Positions 23,636-32,641 of a stretch of 64,000 nt of DNA are shown here, in pieces (the first letter of the stretch is position 1; each line of letters opens with the position of its first letter). The notes under the pieces are model-generated. The model ran no database searches. It was not told the origin of the DNA and worked only from the letters and a program-made list of their open reading frames with translations. Made by a program: the position numbers and the translations under genes. Origin of the DNA: Streptococcus cristatus ATCC 51100 (GTDB lineage Bacteria; Bacillota; Bacilli; Lactobacillales; Streptococcaceae); NCBI RefSeq assembly GCF_011612585.1, contig NZ_CP050133.1:1116001-1180000 (forward strand), given 5' to 3'.

Positions 23636-26600
23636 TTACTGTTTATTTTCTTCTGGTGTCACTTGACTTTCAGCCTCTTTTTCTGAAGGAGCTGGTGCAT
23701 TCGCTTCTTCTACTTTAGGAGTGGCTGGTGAGCTTAACTCTTCCACTGTTTCTTTAGGAGACTCGCTAGTTTTTTCTTCCTTAGTCTCCTCAGTCGGACT
23801 AGCCTCCGTCTCAATTTTAGCTTCAGTTGGAGCCGGCTTGTTGGCTTGAAGTTGATTAAAGAACGCTTCTGCTTCGGTTAGCAGAGCTGCTTTGTCCTCA
23901 TTAGGATCAGATAATTTATCCAATAGAGCATCTACCTTGGCAAATTGCTCATCTGTCCCCTGTTGTTCCTCAAGCATCTTGTGGGCAGACATCAGCAAAT
24001 TGTAAATTTTCAGATAGGTCTCTTTATCCTTGAGCGCTGCAGATGCTTGCTGTTCTTTTAAGGTTTCAACGATTTGAGTCAAGAGCGTTTTCGTTTCTGC
24101 TAAGATTGTTTCTCTATCTTTGCGAGATTCTTGCAAATCAGTTCGAAGTGCTGCGAGTTGCTTTTGATAATTTTCTTGCACAGTCGAATCCGTTACTTTT
24201 TCCAAAAGTTCTTGCCCTTTTTGGAAGAGAGCTTGGAGAGTTGCTTCTGAGATTTCCTCTGTAGGCTGCGGTGCAAATTCTCCATACAATTCTTTCAAGA
24301 AACCATAGATAGCCGTCTTATAACTGTGATCGTCCACCTTTTCGGTATCCAGAACCGTTTTATCCTTGGCCGAAGCTGCCTCGCCACTTGCCAGAGCCTT
24401 ATCAACTTCGAGCTTGGTTTGATAGAGTTCCAAGAAAAGAGCTTTCAGGTCGACCGCTTCAATAAACGCCTGAGATTTATAAAGCTTGAGCGTCAAATCA
24501 GCAACTTTCTTACGAAGTTCTGGCTGCAAACGAGCATCATCAACCGCAAGATAGAAAGCTTTGAGATACTCAACGGAGGTCACTCCTGTCCGATCTTGAT
24601 AATCTTGCAGACTTGCCAATAGCTGCTCAATCTCAGCCATCTTAGCTTCATTTTTTTCTACCTTAGCTGTCTGCAATTCACCGAGCAAGTTGGTTTTATT
24701 CACATTGTAGCTGTCTGTTTCCAAACGTTTGATCTTGTCAACCAATTCTTGATATTTTTTATCAACTTCTGTCAGCTCTTCCGTTTTCGCTTTTTCATCA
24801 ACATGAATGTAGTGCTTATCAAATTGATCCAGACTTGCCAGATAGCCCTCTGTTGAGTTGCTTGGCAATTGCTTCATGGTTTCTACAAAATTACCGAGAG
24901 CTAGCTCGATTCGACGCTGCATGAGCAAGTCTTTAGCATAAATGGTTCGGCTAGCTGCCAAGAGGGCATCCACCTTTTCAAGAACGGCTTTTTCATCATA
25001 TGCCCCTGCTTGATAAGCTGATTGCAAAGCTGGGATTTTGTTCTTCAAACCTAGATTCAATCCTTTGGATTGGACACGGATGTAGTGGTTGTGATCGCCA
25101 TGCGGAATGACAAACTGACCATTTTCCACCTGAATACTGTATGGAGACAGACCTGAACGCAGGGCTGTTGTATAAAGCTCGTTCAGGAAGTCCAGCTCTG
25201 GATTTCCAGTTTCTAGAGGAATCCGAACGTGCTCTTTTCGAACAGCGTATGGATGGATATGTGTCGGATCGTAGTCTTGATCTGGATTATTAAAGACAAA
25301 GAAGCCTTTTGAAATCTTAATCGCTTCACGCGGTACGCCATAAGTCTTGGAAATATAAGCGATTTTCTCTTCGTCACTTGCGTCACGAGAAAAACGATCA
25401 TATTCTGTGCTGACTTGACTAGACTGGCTTGAATCTTTGTGCTTGGCAAGATTAGCTTCTGCCGCTGCAATCTGATCTTTGGTCAAATCTTTTTTGAAGA
25501 AATAATGTGCATGGCCGCCGTGTTGGACAACGTAACCTTCCTCATCTTTTGAGATGACATGTTCAGCATGGAAACCATGATCGTGCTCATCTTTATCAGC
25601 TGGTTTGGCTGGCTGACTTGGATTTGCTGGTTGACTAGGCTGGCTTGGTGTACTTGCAGTAGCCTTAGGATAAGTCTTCTGACCAGCAACAGGAATGTTC
25701 CGAGCTATTTCTTCTTCTAGGGCAGACAGTTTGTTGTAAGGGATAAAGTGGTAGTGATTTCCGTGTGGAATGGCCACTCCCTCTGCGGTCCGTCTAACAA
25801 TTTTACTTGGATCAAAGACAAGACCATCTTTTTCAATATAGCGTTTTTCTTTTGGAGTACGATAGAGTTTCTCAAGTAAGGTTTGGTAACTTGATGGTGC
25901 ATCTTCTGCTTTTTCAGATGGTTTAAATCCGTGCCCAGCATCTGATTGGGCAGGTTTGGACGCTTGAGCTGGCTTAGCAGTCTGTCCCTTGTCAGCTTGA
26001 TGCGCTGGCTTAGTCACAGTTCCTGCATTTTGATTTTCTGATGCCTTACCTGTAGGAGCAGAAGCCTCTCCTCCTGTATTAGGATTTTCAGCTGGACTAG
26101 CTGCTTGCTTGCCTCGCTGCAAGGAATCCCAGTAGGCTTGGGCAGCCGCTAATTCACCTGGCGACAGATCACTTTTAGGAATATAATGTATATGACCGCC
26201 ATGTGGCACAAGGAAGCCATCTCCTGTATCCGAAATCACATCAGATGGACTGAAAACATAGCCGTCATCTGTTGTATAGGCGCCATTGCTCCGACTCGAT
26301 GCAGTGCCTTCTGCTTGATAGGTCCTCTTTCCTGCAGCATAAGCGGCACTTGGACGACTGAAGTCTTGCGTTTTTCTGCTAACAGTTTGGGTCGATTTAG
26401 CTTCTGAACCGCCTTCGCCTTCTTCCTTGCTAGGATGAATTTGTCTTTGCCGTGCGATTTCATCAACTGAACGAACATTGCTAGTTTCTTTGGCATTGGT
26501 CAGATAGAGATAATATTTTCCTGCAACCTTGATAATATAGCCATCTTTCACTTGGTTGACAATATCTGATTCTTGCAATTGATAATTTTGATCCCGCATA

Positions 26601-26932
26601 ATCAACTCTTCACTCAGAATTGCATCAAAGGGAACCTTGCCATTATAGTAATGATAGTGATCACCATGTGAAGTCACATAGCCTTGTTCCGTAATCTTGA
26701 CAACGATTTGCTCAGCAGTAATGCCTTCTTTAGCCTGAATCTGCTCAGGTGTCAATTTCTCGGCTTTTTGAGATTTATTGTCCTGCTTATTTGTAGATTT
26801 CTTTTCTACATAAGCCACTCGATTTGTTGCTTGTTCTTGTGGCTTATCTGCTTGATACTGCATGATCGCATAACCGCACACACCTAGTGTAGCTAGTACC
26901 GCAACTGAACTAATAATATATTTCTTTTTCAT
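23636..26932 (-). CDS. Polyhistidine triad protein (Pht/Sht family)
   Basis: About 1098 aa, among the long members of the family. The ATG at 26930-26932 (MKKKYIIS) follows GAGGTGG; it is nine bases after the adcAII stop. Five His triads are visible near residues 89, 242, 390, 471 and 609 (HGDHYH, HGGHIH, HGNHYH, HGGHAH, HGDHNH). Each lies in the repeat pattern where zinc is bound. The signal ends in LGVCGY, the atypical lipobox seen in Pht proteins. The C-terminal 450 residues are helical and end in a Pro/Glu/Thr-rich tail. Pht proteins scavenge zinc at the surface and hand it to AdcAII; they also bind complement factor H. Confidence 0.9.
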   Translation of the reverse strand: MKKKYIISSVAVLATLGVCGYAIMQYQADKPQEQATNRVAYVEKKSTNKQDNKSQKAEKLTPEQIQAKEGITAEQIVVKITEQGYVTSHGDHYHYYNGKVPFDAILSEELIMRDQNYQLQESDIVNQVKDGYIIKVAGKYYLYLTNAKETSNVRSVDEIARQRQIHPSKEEGEGGSEAKSTQTVSRKTQDFSRPSAAYAAGKRTYQAEGTASSRSNGAYTTDDGYVFSPSDVISDTGDGFLVPHGGHIHYIPKSDLSPGELAAAQAYWDSLQRGKQAASPAENPNTGGEASAPTGKASENQNAGTVTKPAHQADKGQTAKPAQASKPAQSDAGHGFKPSEKAEDAPSSYQTLLEKLYRTPKEKRYIEKDGLVFDPSKIVRRTAEGVAIPHGNHYHFIPYNKLSALEEEIARNIPVAGQKTYPKATASTPSQPSQPANPSQPAKPADKDEHDHGFHAEHVISKDEEGYVVQHGGHAHYFFKKDLTKDQIAAAEANLAKHKDSSQSSQVSTEYDRFSRDASDEEKIAYISKTYGVPREAIKISKGFFVFNNPDQDYDPTHIHPYAVRKEHVRIPLETGNPELDFLNELYTTALRSGLSPYSIQVENGQFVIPHGDHNHYIRVQSKGLNLGLKNKIPALQSAYQAGAYDEKAVLEKVDALLAASRTIYAKDLLMQRRIELALGNFVETMKQLPSNSTEGYLASLDQFDKHYIHVDEKAKTEELTEVDKKYQELVDKIKRLETDSYNVNKTNLLGELQTAKVEKNEAKMAEIEQLLASLQDYQDRTGVTSVEYLKAFYLAVDDARLQPELRKKVADLTLKLYKSQAFIEAVDLKALFLELYQTKLEVDKALASGEAASAKDKTVLDTEKVDDHSYKTAIYGFLKELYGEFAPQPTEEISEATLQALFQKGQELLEKVTDSTVQENYQKQLAALRTDLQESRKDRETILAETKTLLTQIVETLKEQQASAALKDKETYLKIYNLLMSAHKMLEEQQGTDEQFAKVDALLDKLSDPNEDKAALLTEAEAFFNQLQANKPAPTEAKIETEASPTEETKEEKTSESPKETVEELSSPATPKVEEANAPAPSEKEAESQVTPEENKQ

Positions 26933-26940
26933 ATACCACC

Positions 26941-27873
26941 TCAATGTTTTAATTCTTTCGCTAAAATTTCTAAATTATCTTCTAAATTTTCAAGATAAGT
27001 CTTATCATTTTCAGGATCTGCTTCGAGAGGATTTAGCACCTTTAGGTTGACTCCTGTCGCCTTCTTTAAGGTTTCAGCCAACTTAGAAGAAGCATTGCTC
27101 TCGACAAAAATCGTCTTGACTTTATAGGTCTTGATAAAGTCTTGTATCTCGGTCAACTGCCTTGGACTAGGCTCTTGGTCTGGCGAAATTCCTGAAATCC
27201 CTAGTTGCTTGAGACCGAAACGCTTGGCCAGATAAGAAAAGGCCGTATGCTGTGTCACAAATGTTTTTTCATCTAGGCCGCTAAAGACTCCTTGATATTT
27301 TTGGCTTAGGGCCTTTGCCTTCTCTGCAAATTTTTGAGCATTTTCCTGATAGGTATCCGCATTTTTACTATCTAGCTTGGACAATGCTTGAGCAATGAGC
27401 TGCGCTTCTTCTGCCACTTTTTCAGGATCCAGCCAAGTATGTGGATCATAGAGGGTCTTTTCATCAATCCCTCCCTCAGCAGACACTTCTTCTAGGCCGG
27501 CCACCTTGTCCAACTGCATCCCATTGCTGGCTTCTACGACCGCTACTTTAGACTTTTGTAAACTGGGATCCAGACTACCAGCCCAAGACTCCAAAGTCCG
27601 CGAATGATACACAAAGACATCTGCTTCATAAATAGCCGCTACATCACTTGCTGACGGCTCAAATTCATGAATTCCTGCACCCGACTGAATCATCCGTACA
27701 TCATTCAAATCTCCTGAGACTTCTTTGACCATCGAATAAATCGGGTAAAAACTCGTGACAATATTGAGCCCGCGTTTGCTACCAGCACCGCTTGCTTCCT
27801 TTTTACTACAAGCGGCAAGGCCAAGTCCCAGTAAGACTAGACTTAAGGCTATCAAAACTTTTTTGATTTTCAT
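26941..27873 (-). CDS. adcAII: Zinc-binding lipoprotein AdcAII (Lmb family)
   Basis: A 310-aa ZnuA-type solute-binding lipoprotein. The signal peptide ends in the lipobox LAAC. Zinc ligands expected for AdcAII/Lmb are visible: His in AGIHEFEPS (about 67), His in YDPHTWLDPE (about 143), His in TQHTAFSYLAKRF (about 206). It lacks the long His-rich loop of AdcA, as AdcAII should. It delivers zinc to the AdcBC transporter encoded elsewhere. It starts a two-gene operon with the Pht gene, the known adcAII-pht arrangement. Three AdcR-type boxes lie upstream, one touching the Shine-Dalgarno AAGGAG. Confidence 0.93.
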   Translation of the reverse strand: MKIKKVLIALSLVLLGLGLAACSKKEASGAGSKRGLNIVTSFYPIYSMVKEVSGDLNDVRMIQSGAGIHEFEPSASDVAAIYEADVFVYHSRTLESWAGSLDPSLQKSKVAVVEASNGMQLDKVAGLEEVSAEGGIDEKTLYDPHTWLDPEKVAEEAQLIAQALSKLDSKNADTYQENAQKFAEKAKALSQKYQGVFSGLDEKTFVTQHTAFSYLAKRFGLKQLGISGISPDQEPSPRQLTEIQDFIKTYKVKTIFVESNASSKLAETLKKATGVNLKVLNPLEADPENDKTYLENLEDNLEILAKELKH

Positions 27874-27882
27874 TTCAACTCC

Positions 27883-27894
27883 TTAACCAGTTTA
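27883..27894. promoter_or_regulatory. AdcR-like box next to the adcAII Shine-Dalgarno
   Basis: TTAACCAGTTTA matches the AdcR consensus TTAACYRGTTAA at 11 of 12 positions. It abuts the AAGGAG ribosome-binding site, far downstream of the promoter, where a bound repressor could act as a roadblock. Confidence 0.55.
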
Positions 27895-27913
27895 GCAATC
27901 ATTCAAAGAAATA

Positions 27914-27959
27914 ACTATTTTCAAAACATTCTTTGCCAAGAATTGCTTTCAAAAATAGT
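27914..27959 (-). promoter_or_regulatory. Long imperfect hairpin in the adcAII leader
   Basis: Outer arms ACTATTTT / AAAATAGT and inner arms ATTCTT / AAGAAT enclose a four-base loop, with a small asymmetric internal loop between. In the transcript this folds as a stem of about 17 pairs between the promoter and the start codon. Possible mRNA-stability or attenuation element; function not known. Confidence 0.45.
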
Positions 27960-27967
27960 CTCTTTTG

Positions 27968-27991
27968 TTAACTGGTTTATTAACTAGTTAA
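27968..27991. promoter_or_regulatory. Two adjacent AdcR boxes at the adcAII transcription start
   Basis: TTAACTGGTTTA (11/12) and TTAACTAGTTAA (12/12) match the AdcR zinc-box consensus and lie end to end directly downstream of the -10. With zinc bound, AdcR represses such operons in pneumococcus; this layout predicts the same. Confidence 0.8.
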
Positions 27992-27992
27992 G

Positions 27993-28021
27993 ATAATACT
28001 CCTTTTTATTTTTTCTGTCAA
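27993..28021 (-). promoter_or_regulatory. Promoter of the adcAII-pht operon
   Basis: The minus strand has TTGACA (28016-28021), a 17-base spacer and TATTAT (27993-27998). The AdcR boxes begin one base after the -10, covering the start of transcription. Confidence 0.8.
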
Positions 28022-28072
28022 GAAGGAAGTTTGAATTTTTTCAAAAATTTTCCAACCCTTCATCCAAATAAA

Positions 28073-28092
28073 AAAGCCACAAACGTGGCTTT
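28073..28092 (-). terminator. Intrinsic terminator after trmD
   Basis: Perfect arms AAAGCCAC and GTGGCTTT enclose four bases and are followed on the minus strand by TTTTTATTTGG. It lies 40 bases after the trmD stop and separates it from the adcAII promoter. Confidence 0.85.
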
Positions 28093-28131
28093 GAGAAATC
28101 GATATCTAAATTTTGCTATTTATAGAAAGGA

Positions 28132-28863
28132 CTAGTGTTCACTATCCCTACTATTGGCTCGAATTTCTTCCAACATTTTGGCTTCTTCAGCTGTACATTC
28201 ATAGTTTTCCAGCAAGTCCGGACGACGCTCATAGGTTTTTTTCAGACTTTCATAGAGACGCCACTTGCGGATATTTTCGTGGTGGCCACTCATGAGAACT
28301 TCTGGAACAACCATACCCCGATAGTCGTAGGGACGAGTGTACTGAGGATACTCCAAAAGTCCAGACGAAAAGCTGTCATCCGTGTGACTGACTTCCTTGC
28401 CAATAACCTCTGGAATCAGGCGAACTGTCGCATCAATCATGGTCATAGCCGCCAATTCTCCTCCGGTCAGGACATAATCACCCAGCGAAATCTCGTCCGT
28501 CACCAAGGTCTTGATCCGCTCATCATACCCCTCATAGTGACCGCAGATGAAGATCAATTCCTCTTCCTGAGCCAGCTCCTCAGCATATGCTTGATCAAAG
28601 GTTCGCCCAGCAGGATCCAGCAAAATCACGCGCGGCTGCTTCTTTTCAATGGCATCATAGGCATCAAAAATTGGCTGAGCCCGCAGCAGCATGCCCTGAC
28701 CGCCACCATAAGGCTCGTCATCCACATGCCGGGATTTTTCCGCATTTTCTCGGAAATTGTGATAATTGATCTCCAAGAGACCTTTTTCTCGCGCCTTGCC
28801 AACAATCGAGTGCTCCAAGGGCGCAAACATCTCCGGAAAGAGGGTCAAAATATCAATCTTCAT
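28132..28863 (-). CDS. trmD: tRNA (guanine-N1)-methyltransferase
   Basis: A 243-aa TrmD, normal length. It methylates G37 of tRNAs to prevent +1 frameshifting. The N-terminus [13 protein letters not shown] is typical; the SPOUT-fold knot residues are seen in [13 protein letters not shown] near 110 and [14 protein letters not shown] near 130. The start overlaps the rimM stop by 11 bases, so the two are translated as a coupled rimM-trmD pair, as in most firmicutes. Confidence 0.95.
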   Translation of the reverse strand: MKIDILTLFPEMFAPLEHSIVGKAREKGLLEINYHNFRENAEKSRHVDDEPYGGGQGMLLRAQPIFDAYDAIEKKQPRVILLDPAGRTFDQAYAEELAQEEELIFICGHYEGYDERIKTLVTDEISLGDYVLTGGELAAMTMIDATVRLIPEVIGKEVSHTDDSFSSGLLEYPQYTRPYDYRGMVVPEVLMSGHHENIRKWRLYESLKKTYERRPDLLENYECTAEEAKMLEEIRANSRDSEH

Positions 28864-29371
28864 CGTCCAGTCCTTCCGGTATCTCTACATCAACCCTACC
28901 TTGCTCGATGTCAATCCCCAGCACCACTGGCGGAATGTAAGGCAGTAGCAAGTCGCGCTTGCCCTTACGTTTGACCACCCAGACATCATTGGCTCCTGGC
29001 TGGAGAATCTCCTTAATCGTACCTAGCAGAACATCATTTTCATAGACTTCAAGGCCGATAATCTCATGGTAGTAAAATTCCCCATCTTCCAAATCAGCCA
29101 AGTCTTCTTCGGCTACTTTCAGACTAAAGTCACGAAATTTCTCGATGTCATTGATATGATACATCCCCTTAAACTTGATAATATCAAAGTTCTTGGCCTT
29201 GCGGTGGCTGGCAATTTCCACGTCCATAACAAACTGGTCTTTCTTATCGAAAAGAGCCAATTTATTGCCTTTTTTAAAACGCTCTTCCGCAAAATCTGTC
29301 ACTGATAAAACCCGCATCTCGCCTTGCAAACCTTGGGTATTGACGATTTTACCAACATTAAAATAATTCAT
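28853..29371 (-). CDS. rimM: Ribosome maturation factor RimM
   Basis: A 172-aa RimM that assists 30S head assembly. The ATG at 29369-29371 ([19 protein letters not shown]) is chosen; the frame is open 86 codons further upstream but only this start matches the family and has TGGAG ahead of it. The N-terminal domain has the GLQGEMRVL motif and the C-terminal PRC-barrel ends with [19 protein letters not shown] and [16 protein letters not shown]. It is followed by trmD. Confidence 0.93.
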   Translation of the reverse strand: MNYFNVGKIVNTQGLQGEMRVLSVTDFAEERFKKGNKLALFDKKDQFVMDVEIASHRKAKNFDIIKFKGMYHINDIEKFRDFSLKVAEEDLADLEDGEFYYHEIIGLEVYENDVLLGTIKEILQPGANDVWVVKRKGKRDLLLPYIPPVVLGIDIEQGRVDVEIPEGLDDED

Positions 29372-29465
29372 TTTTACTCCAGTTAATCTTTTTACTATTC
29401 GTTTTATTGTATCATTTTGCTGGCTTTTTCTCAAGGCAGGCAGCTGGCTCAGACAGCGGAAAAGC

Positions 29466-29828
29466 TTATAAGTCAATGCCTTTTTCTTTGAGATTTTGCA
29501 GGCATTTCTCATAGTAAGCCGCATCATGCTCGGAGTAAATAGGGCTCGCGACAGCCACTTCTTCCAGATGCACATAGGCCGGACAAGTCTTGCCACGATA
29601 ATCTCGCTCCAGCCACTCTGGGGACACACGATAACCTCGCTTGCTCATCTCCTCCATAATCAGCTCATGGTAGCGATAAAGCAAGTAAGGAGAGTGAGTA
29701 AAAACATAATCAACGGTCGCATGTTTCTTGCCCCAGCCATTGCCACGAAGAGCGCAGCATTCCCGATGCTGGCCAAGCAGTTGCGGACGGGGAAGCTTGG
29801 GAATCAATGCTTGATGCCAGAGTCTCAT
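29466..29828 (-). CDS. Pyrimidine dimer DNA glycosylase family protein (T4 endonuclease V-like)
   Basis: A 120-aa protein starting at the ATG 29826-29828 ([19 protein letters not shown]). It has [20 protein letters not shown] and the YHELIMEEM helix; this matches the TIGR02328/PF03013 group related to T4 endonuclease V. The T4 enzyme cuts DNA at UV-induced dimers. The R and E residues of the QHRE motif are the likely catalytic pocket. Activity on dimers is not proven for the short bacterial members. It stands alone between a GNAT gene and rimM. Confidence 0.75.
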   Translation of the reverse strand: MRLWHQALIPKLPRPQLLGQHRECCALRGNGWGKKHATVDYVFTHSPYLLYRYHELIMEEMSKRGYRVSPEWLERDYRGKTCPAYVHLEEVAVASPIYSEHDAAYYEKCLQNLKEKGIDL

Positions 29829-29903
29829 TCTAACCTCCATTTAGTAAAAACAAAGCAATCTTTTATTGCGCCAAATCGTAATTGAGCTCCAGAGAACTTC
29901 CTT

Positions 29904-30458
29904 TTAATAATCGCTGAAACGTCTATGTTTGATTTCAAAGTCGAAATAATTCTCTTCCTGAAGTCGGTGGAATATGTCCCGATAGGCCTCTTCGTCAAAA
30001 GACTCCCCTCGATAAAGGATTTCAAAGCTAAGATCCTCATATTCCAGAAAGGCATTGGCTGAGCGGAAGCCCTTGCTGTGATAGAAATCCCAGCGAGCTT
30101 GACGCTGCTCAAGATTGTCACAGGGCTCATCAAGGCGCTCGATTTCTAAAAGCATGGTTCGCTGATAAAAATTGACCAGCTTTTCAATGATTTCACCGCC
30201 ATAGCCATGGCTGCGCAGGTGAGGCATAATCGCAAAGAAACTAACATAAAAGGCTTGATCGTTGGAAATGGCAAAGGCAAAACCAACAAACTCCTTTTCA
30301 TGATAAAAGGCGAAAAAATTAGCATCTTCCTGATCCTCATATCGTAAAAATTCACTGAGTGGTATCCTTTCCTCTTCGGGGAAAGCTTCATTATTCAAGG
30401 CTTCTACCTTATCCAAATCTGGAAAATCTGCTGTAATGATCTGGCTGGTTAAGCTCAT
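29904..30458 (-). CDS. GNAT family N-acetyltransferase
   Basis: A 184-aa single-domain GNAT. The acetyl-CoA-binding A motif is visible as MPHLRSHGYGGEIIEKLV (R-x-x-G-x-G, around residue 80), after beta strands FVGFAFAISND and FYVSFFAI. Substrate unknown. The last 60 residues include WDFYHSKGF, the usual beta6-beta7 region. No operon partner is clear. Confidence 0.8.
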   Translation of the reverse strand: MSLTSQIITADFPDLDKVEALNNEAFPEEERIPLSEFLRYEDQEDANFFAFYHEKEFVGFAFAISNDQAFYVSFFAIMPHLRSHGYGGEIIEKLVNFYQRTMLLEIERLDEPCDNLEQRQARWDFYHSKGFRSANAFLEYEDLSFEILYRGESFDEEAYRDIFHRLQEENYFDFEIKHRRFSDY

Positions 30459-30512
30459 AAAATCACTCCTTTTCTAGTGATAGTATAACAAATTTTACAA
30501 AAGGGTTCAAAA

Positions 30513-30533
30513 AAGAGCCCTGAAAGAGCTCTT
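30513..30533 (-). terminator. Terminator after ktrA
   Basis: Arms AAGAGC and GCTCTT with additional internal pairing (CCTGAAAGA loop), followed on the minus strand by TTTTTTG. It lies about 83 bases after the ktrA stop. Confidence 0.6.
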
Positions 30534-30615
30534 ATGTATTTATTTTTATGAAATGATGTAAGGTGCCGAGTTCCTAAGAACTACTGATAGTTGGTCACGA
30601 TTGGACTCCCAGCCG

Positions 30616-31281
30616 TTACTTTACTATTTCACGTAATTTATCCAAATGCTGGTTATCCGTCACAGCCATAATGCTGACTCCTGCTGGCCAGACAAAGTCT
30701 GGAGTAAACTGACTTTCTAAGGGCTGATTCTTTGTTAGACGATAGCCGATAATATTGAGATGATACAGCCTACGAGCATCTACTTCACGAACTGTTTTCC
30801 CGACCCAGCTAGCAGGCAGCTCAAACTCAGCCACGACTACATCGTCATCCAGCTGGAAAACCTCAATCGAATGGTTAAAGAGAATGGTCTTAGCCAATGA
30901 AATGCCAGCCTCCACTTCAGGCAGGATAACCAAATCAGCTCCCACCTTTTCGAGTACCTGCTGGGTTACTTCATCCTTGACCTTGGCAATGACATTTTTA
31001 ACACCCAATGCCTTACAGTGCATGACCGCTAGGACACTGGATTCCAAACTTTCTCCAGTCGCCACGACGACCGTATCACAGGAACCAACGTCTGCCGCCT
31101 CTAAAAGCTCCATATCGGTAATGTCCCCGATTACACCGACAGCAATCATGTCTTCATACTGATTGATTGTCTCTTCGTGATTATCAATCGCAATGATTTC
31201 TACATCTTGAGAAATCAAGGCCTCAATGATACTCTGTCCAAAAATCCCCAAGCCGAGGATTCCAACTGTTTGATTTGCCAT
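30616..31281 (-). CDS. ktrA: Potassium channel regulatory subunit KtrA/TrkA (RCK)
   Basis: A 221-aa RCK protein. The ATG at 31279-31281 (MANQTVGILGLGIFGQSII) has AGGAG eight bases upstream and lies ten bases after the ktrB stop. Rossmann fold features: GxGxFG at residues 10-15, the acidic end of the second strand (AIDNHEE), and the GDITDMELLEAA segment. The C-terminal RCK_C domain starts near residue 135 (VFQLDDDVVVAEFELP). It gates the KtrB pore in response to nucleotides. Confidence 0.9.
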   Translation of the reverse strand: MANQTVGILGLGIFGQSIIEALISQDVEIIAIDNHEETINQYEDMIAVGVIGDITDMELLEAADVGSCDTVVVATGESLESSVLAVMHCKALGVKNVIAKVKDEVTQQVLEKVGADLVILPEVEAGISLAKTILFNHSIEVFQLDDDVVVAEFELPASWVGKTVREVDARRLYHLNIIGYRLTKNQPLESQFTPDFVWPAGVSIMAVTDNQHLDKLREIVK

Positions 31282-31291
31282 TTCTTTTCTC

Positions 31292-32641
31292 CTATCCAAT
31301 CATAATGTCCGCCTTGCTGTAGTGCAAGGTAGTCGCCTTCTTCGGTTGATAATGGCTCAGACTGACCATAAGAGTCAGTGGCCCCACCCGTCCAATAAAC
31401 ATCAGCAGCATAATCACAATCATACCAGCTGTATTGAGGCTAGTAGTGATATTGGCCGTCACACCAACTGTAGCCAATGCCGACACAGTCTCAAATATCA
31501 GGTAAATAAAGCGATGACTGCTATCGGTCACTAGCCCAAGAGCCAAAAGACCAAGCAGAAATGTCATCTGAAAAATCACTGTCACACCAAAAGCCTTCTG
31601 CACCAGCTGAGGAGACAGTGTTCTCCGACCGATATTAGTATGTGGCAAGCCCAGAATTTCCTTTCGGGCAAACAGCAAAAGAACTAAGAAGGTCGTAATT
31701 TTCAGACCGCCCGCTGTACCACCCGGAGCTCCTCCTAGAAACATCTGGAGCAGATAGATAAACAGGGTTACTGGACGAGCAGCCGTATAATCTATGGAAG
31801 CAAAGCCAGCTGTCCTCATGCTGACTGTCTGGAAAAAGCTGACCAGTAGCTTATCGCCAAAGGAAAGATTCCCGATCGTTCCAGGATTATTATACTCCGT
31901 CCAAAGACTCGCAACCGTCCCAAAAACGAGGAGACCAGCAGTCAGCAGCAAGACTACCTTGGTATGAAAGTGCAGCCCCTTCTGTTTTCCTCCTAATTTG
32001 GTCGCCAAGTCAAACCAGACCATAAAACCAAGTCCGCCAGTAATGATAAGGAGAGCCAAGGTGATATTGACCAAAACATCTGTCTGCAAGCCTAGTAGGC
32101 TATCATTGCCAAAATTATCAAATCCTGCATTACAAAATGCAGAAACAGCTAAAAAGATAGAATTAAAAATCCCTTTCCCCAAGCCAAACTTAGGAATGAA
32201 GCGAATCATAAGAAGGAGAGCGCCCAGTCCTTCGATAGTAAAAGTCGTGATAAAAATCGAACGGACAAATTGACCCAAGGTACGATTGTGCCCATAACTA
32301 AAACTATCCCGCAGAATGCAGCGATCCTTGAGACTGAGCTTTTTCCGACTTTCCATGGTGAAAAATCCGATAAAGGTCAGGATTCCCAAACCACCAATCT
32401 GAATCAGCAGCATGCAAAGGAGCTGCCCCCAGACATTGTATGTATCTACAACCGATCGTGTAAAAAGCCCTGTCACACAGACCATGGAGACAGCTGTAAA
32501 AAGATGATCCAGATAGCCCGCTTGGGAACTTGCCGTCTGCACCCAAGGCAGACTGAGTAGCAAGGAACCACAGAATATCACCAGAAGAAAAGACAAGATA
32601 ATCTTTTGCGCTGGCGACAAGCGTGAAAATAAATGCTTCAT
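31292..32641 (-). CDS. ktrB: Potassium uptake membrane subunit KtrB/TrkH
   Basis: A 449-aa membrane protein with about ten transmembrane helices. The four selectivity-filter segments characteristic of TrkH/KtrB are seen as MVCVTGLFT, FCNAGFDNFGN, MRTAGFASID and ALATVGVTANIT. Together with KtrA it forms a potassium/sodium-coupled uptake system. Its start overlaps the upstream Imm-5-like gene by four bases (ATGA), so all three are one operon. Confidence 0.92.
   Translation of the reverse strand: MKHLFSRLSPAQKIILSFLLVIFCGSLLLSLPWVQTASSQAGYLDHLFTAVSMVCVTGLFTRSVVDTYNVWGQLLCMLLIQIGGLGILTFIGFFTMESRKKLSLKDRCILRDSFSYGHNRTLGQFVRSIFITTFTIEGLGALLLMIRFIPKFGLGKGIFNSIFLAVSAFCNAGFDNFGNDSLLGLQTDVLVNITLALLIITGGLGFMVWFDLATKLGGKQKGLHFHTKVVLLLTAGLLVFGTVASLWTEYNNPGTIGNLSFGDKLLVSFFQTVSMRTAGFASIDYTAARPVTLFIYLLQMFLGGAPGGTAGGLKITTFLVLLLFARKEILGLPHTNIGRRTLSPQLVQKAFGVTVIFQMTFLLGLLALGLVTDSSHRFIYLIFETVSALATVGVTANITTSLNTAGMIVIMLLMFIGRVGPLTLMVSLSHYQPKKATTLHYSKADIMIG

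Noticed and set aside
28135..28974. A 279-codon plus-strand frame opposite trmD and rimM
   Set aside because: It is a shadow of two well-conserved minus-strand genes; no Shine-Dalgarno and no recognisable domain.
29372..29629. N-terminal extension of RimM
   Set aside because: The extra 86 codons overlap the end of the glycosylase-like gene and do not resemble RimM; a proper start with TGGAG lies at 29369-29371.
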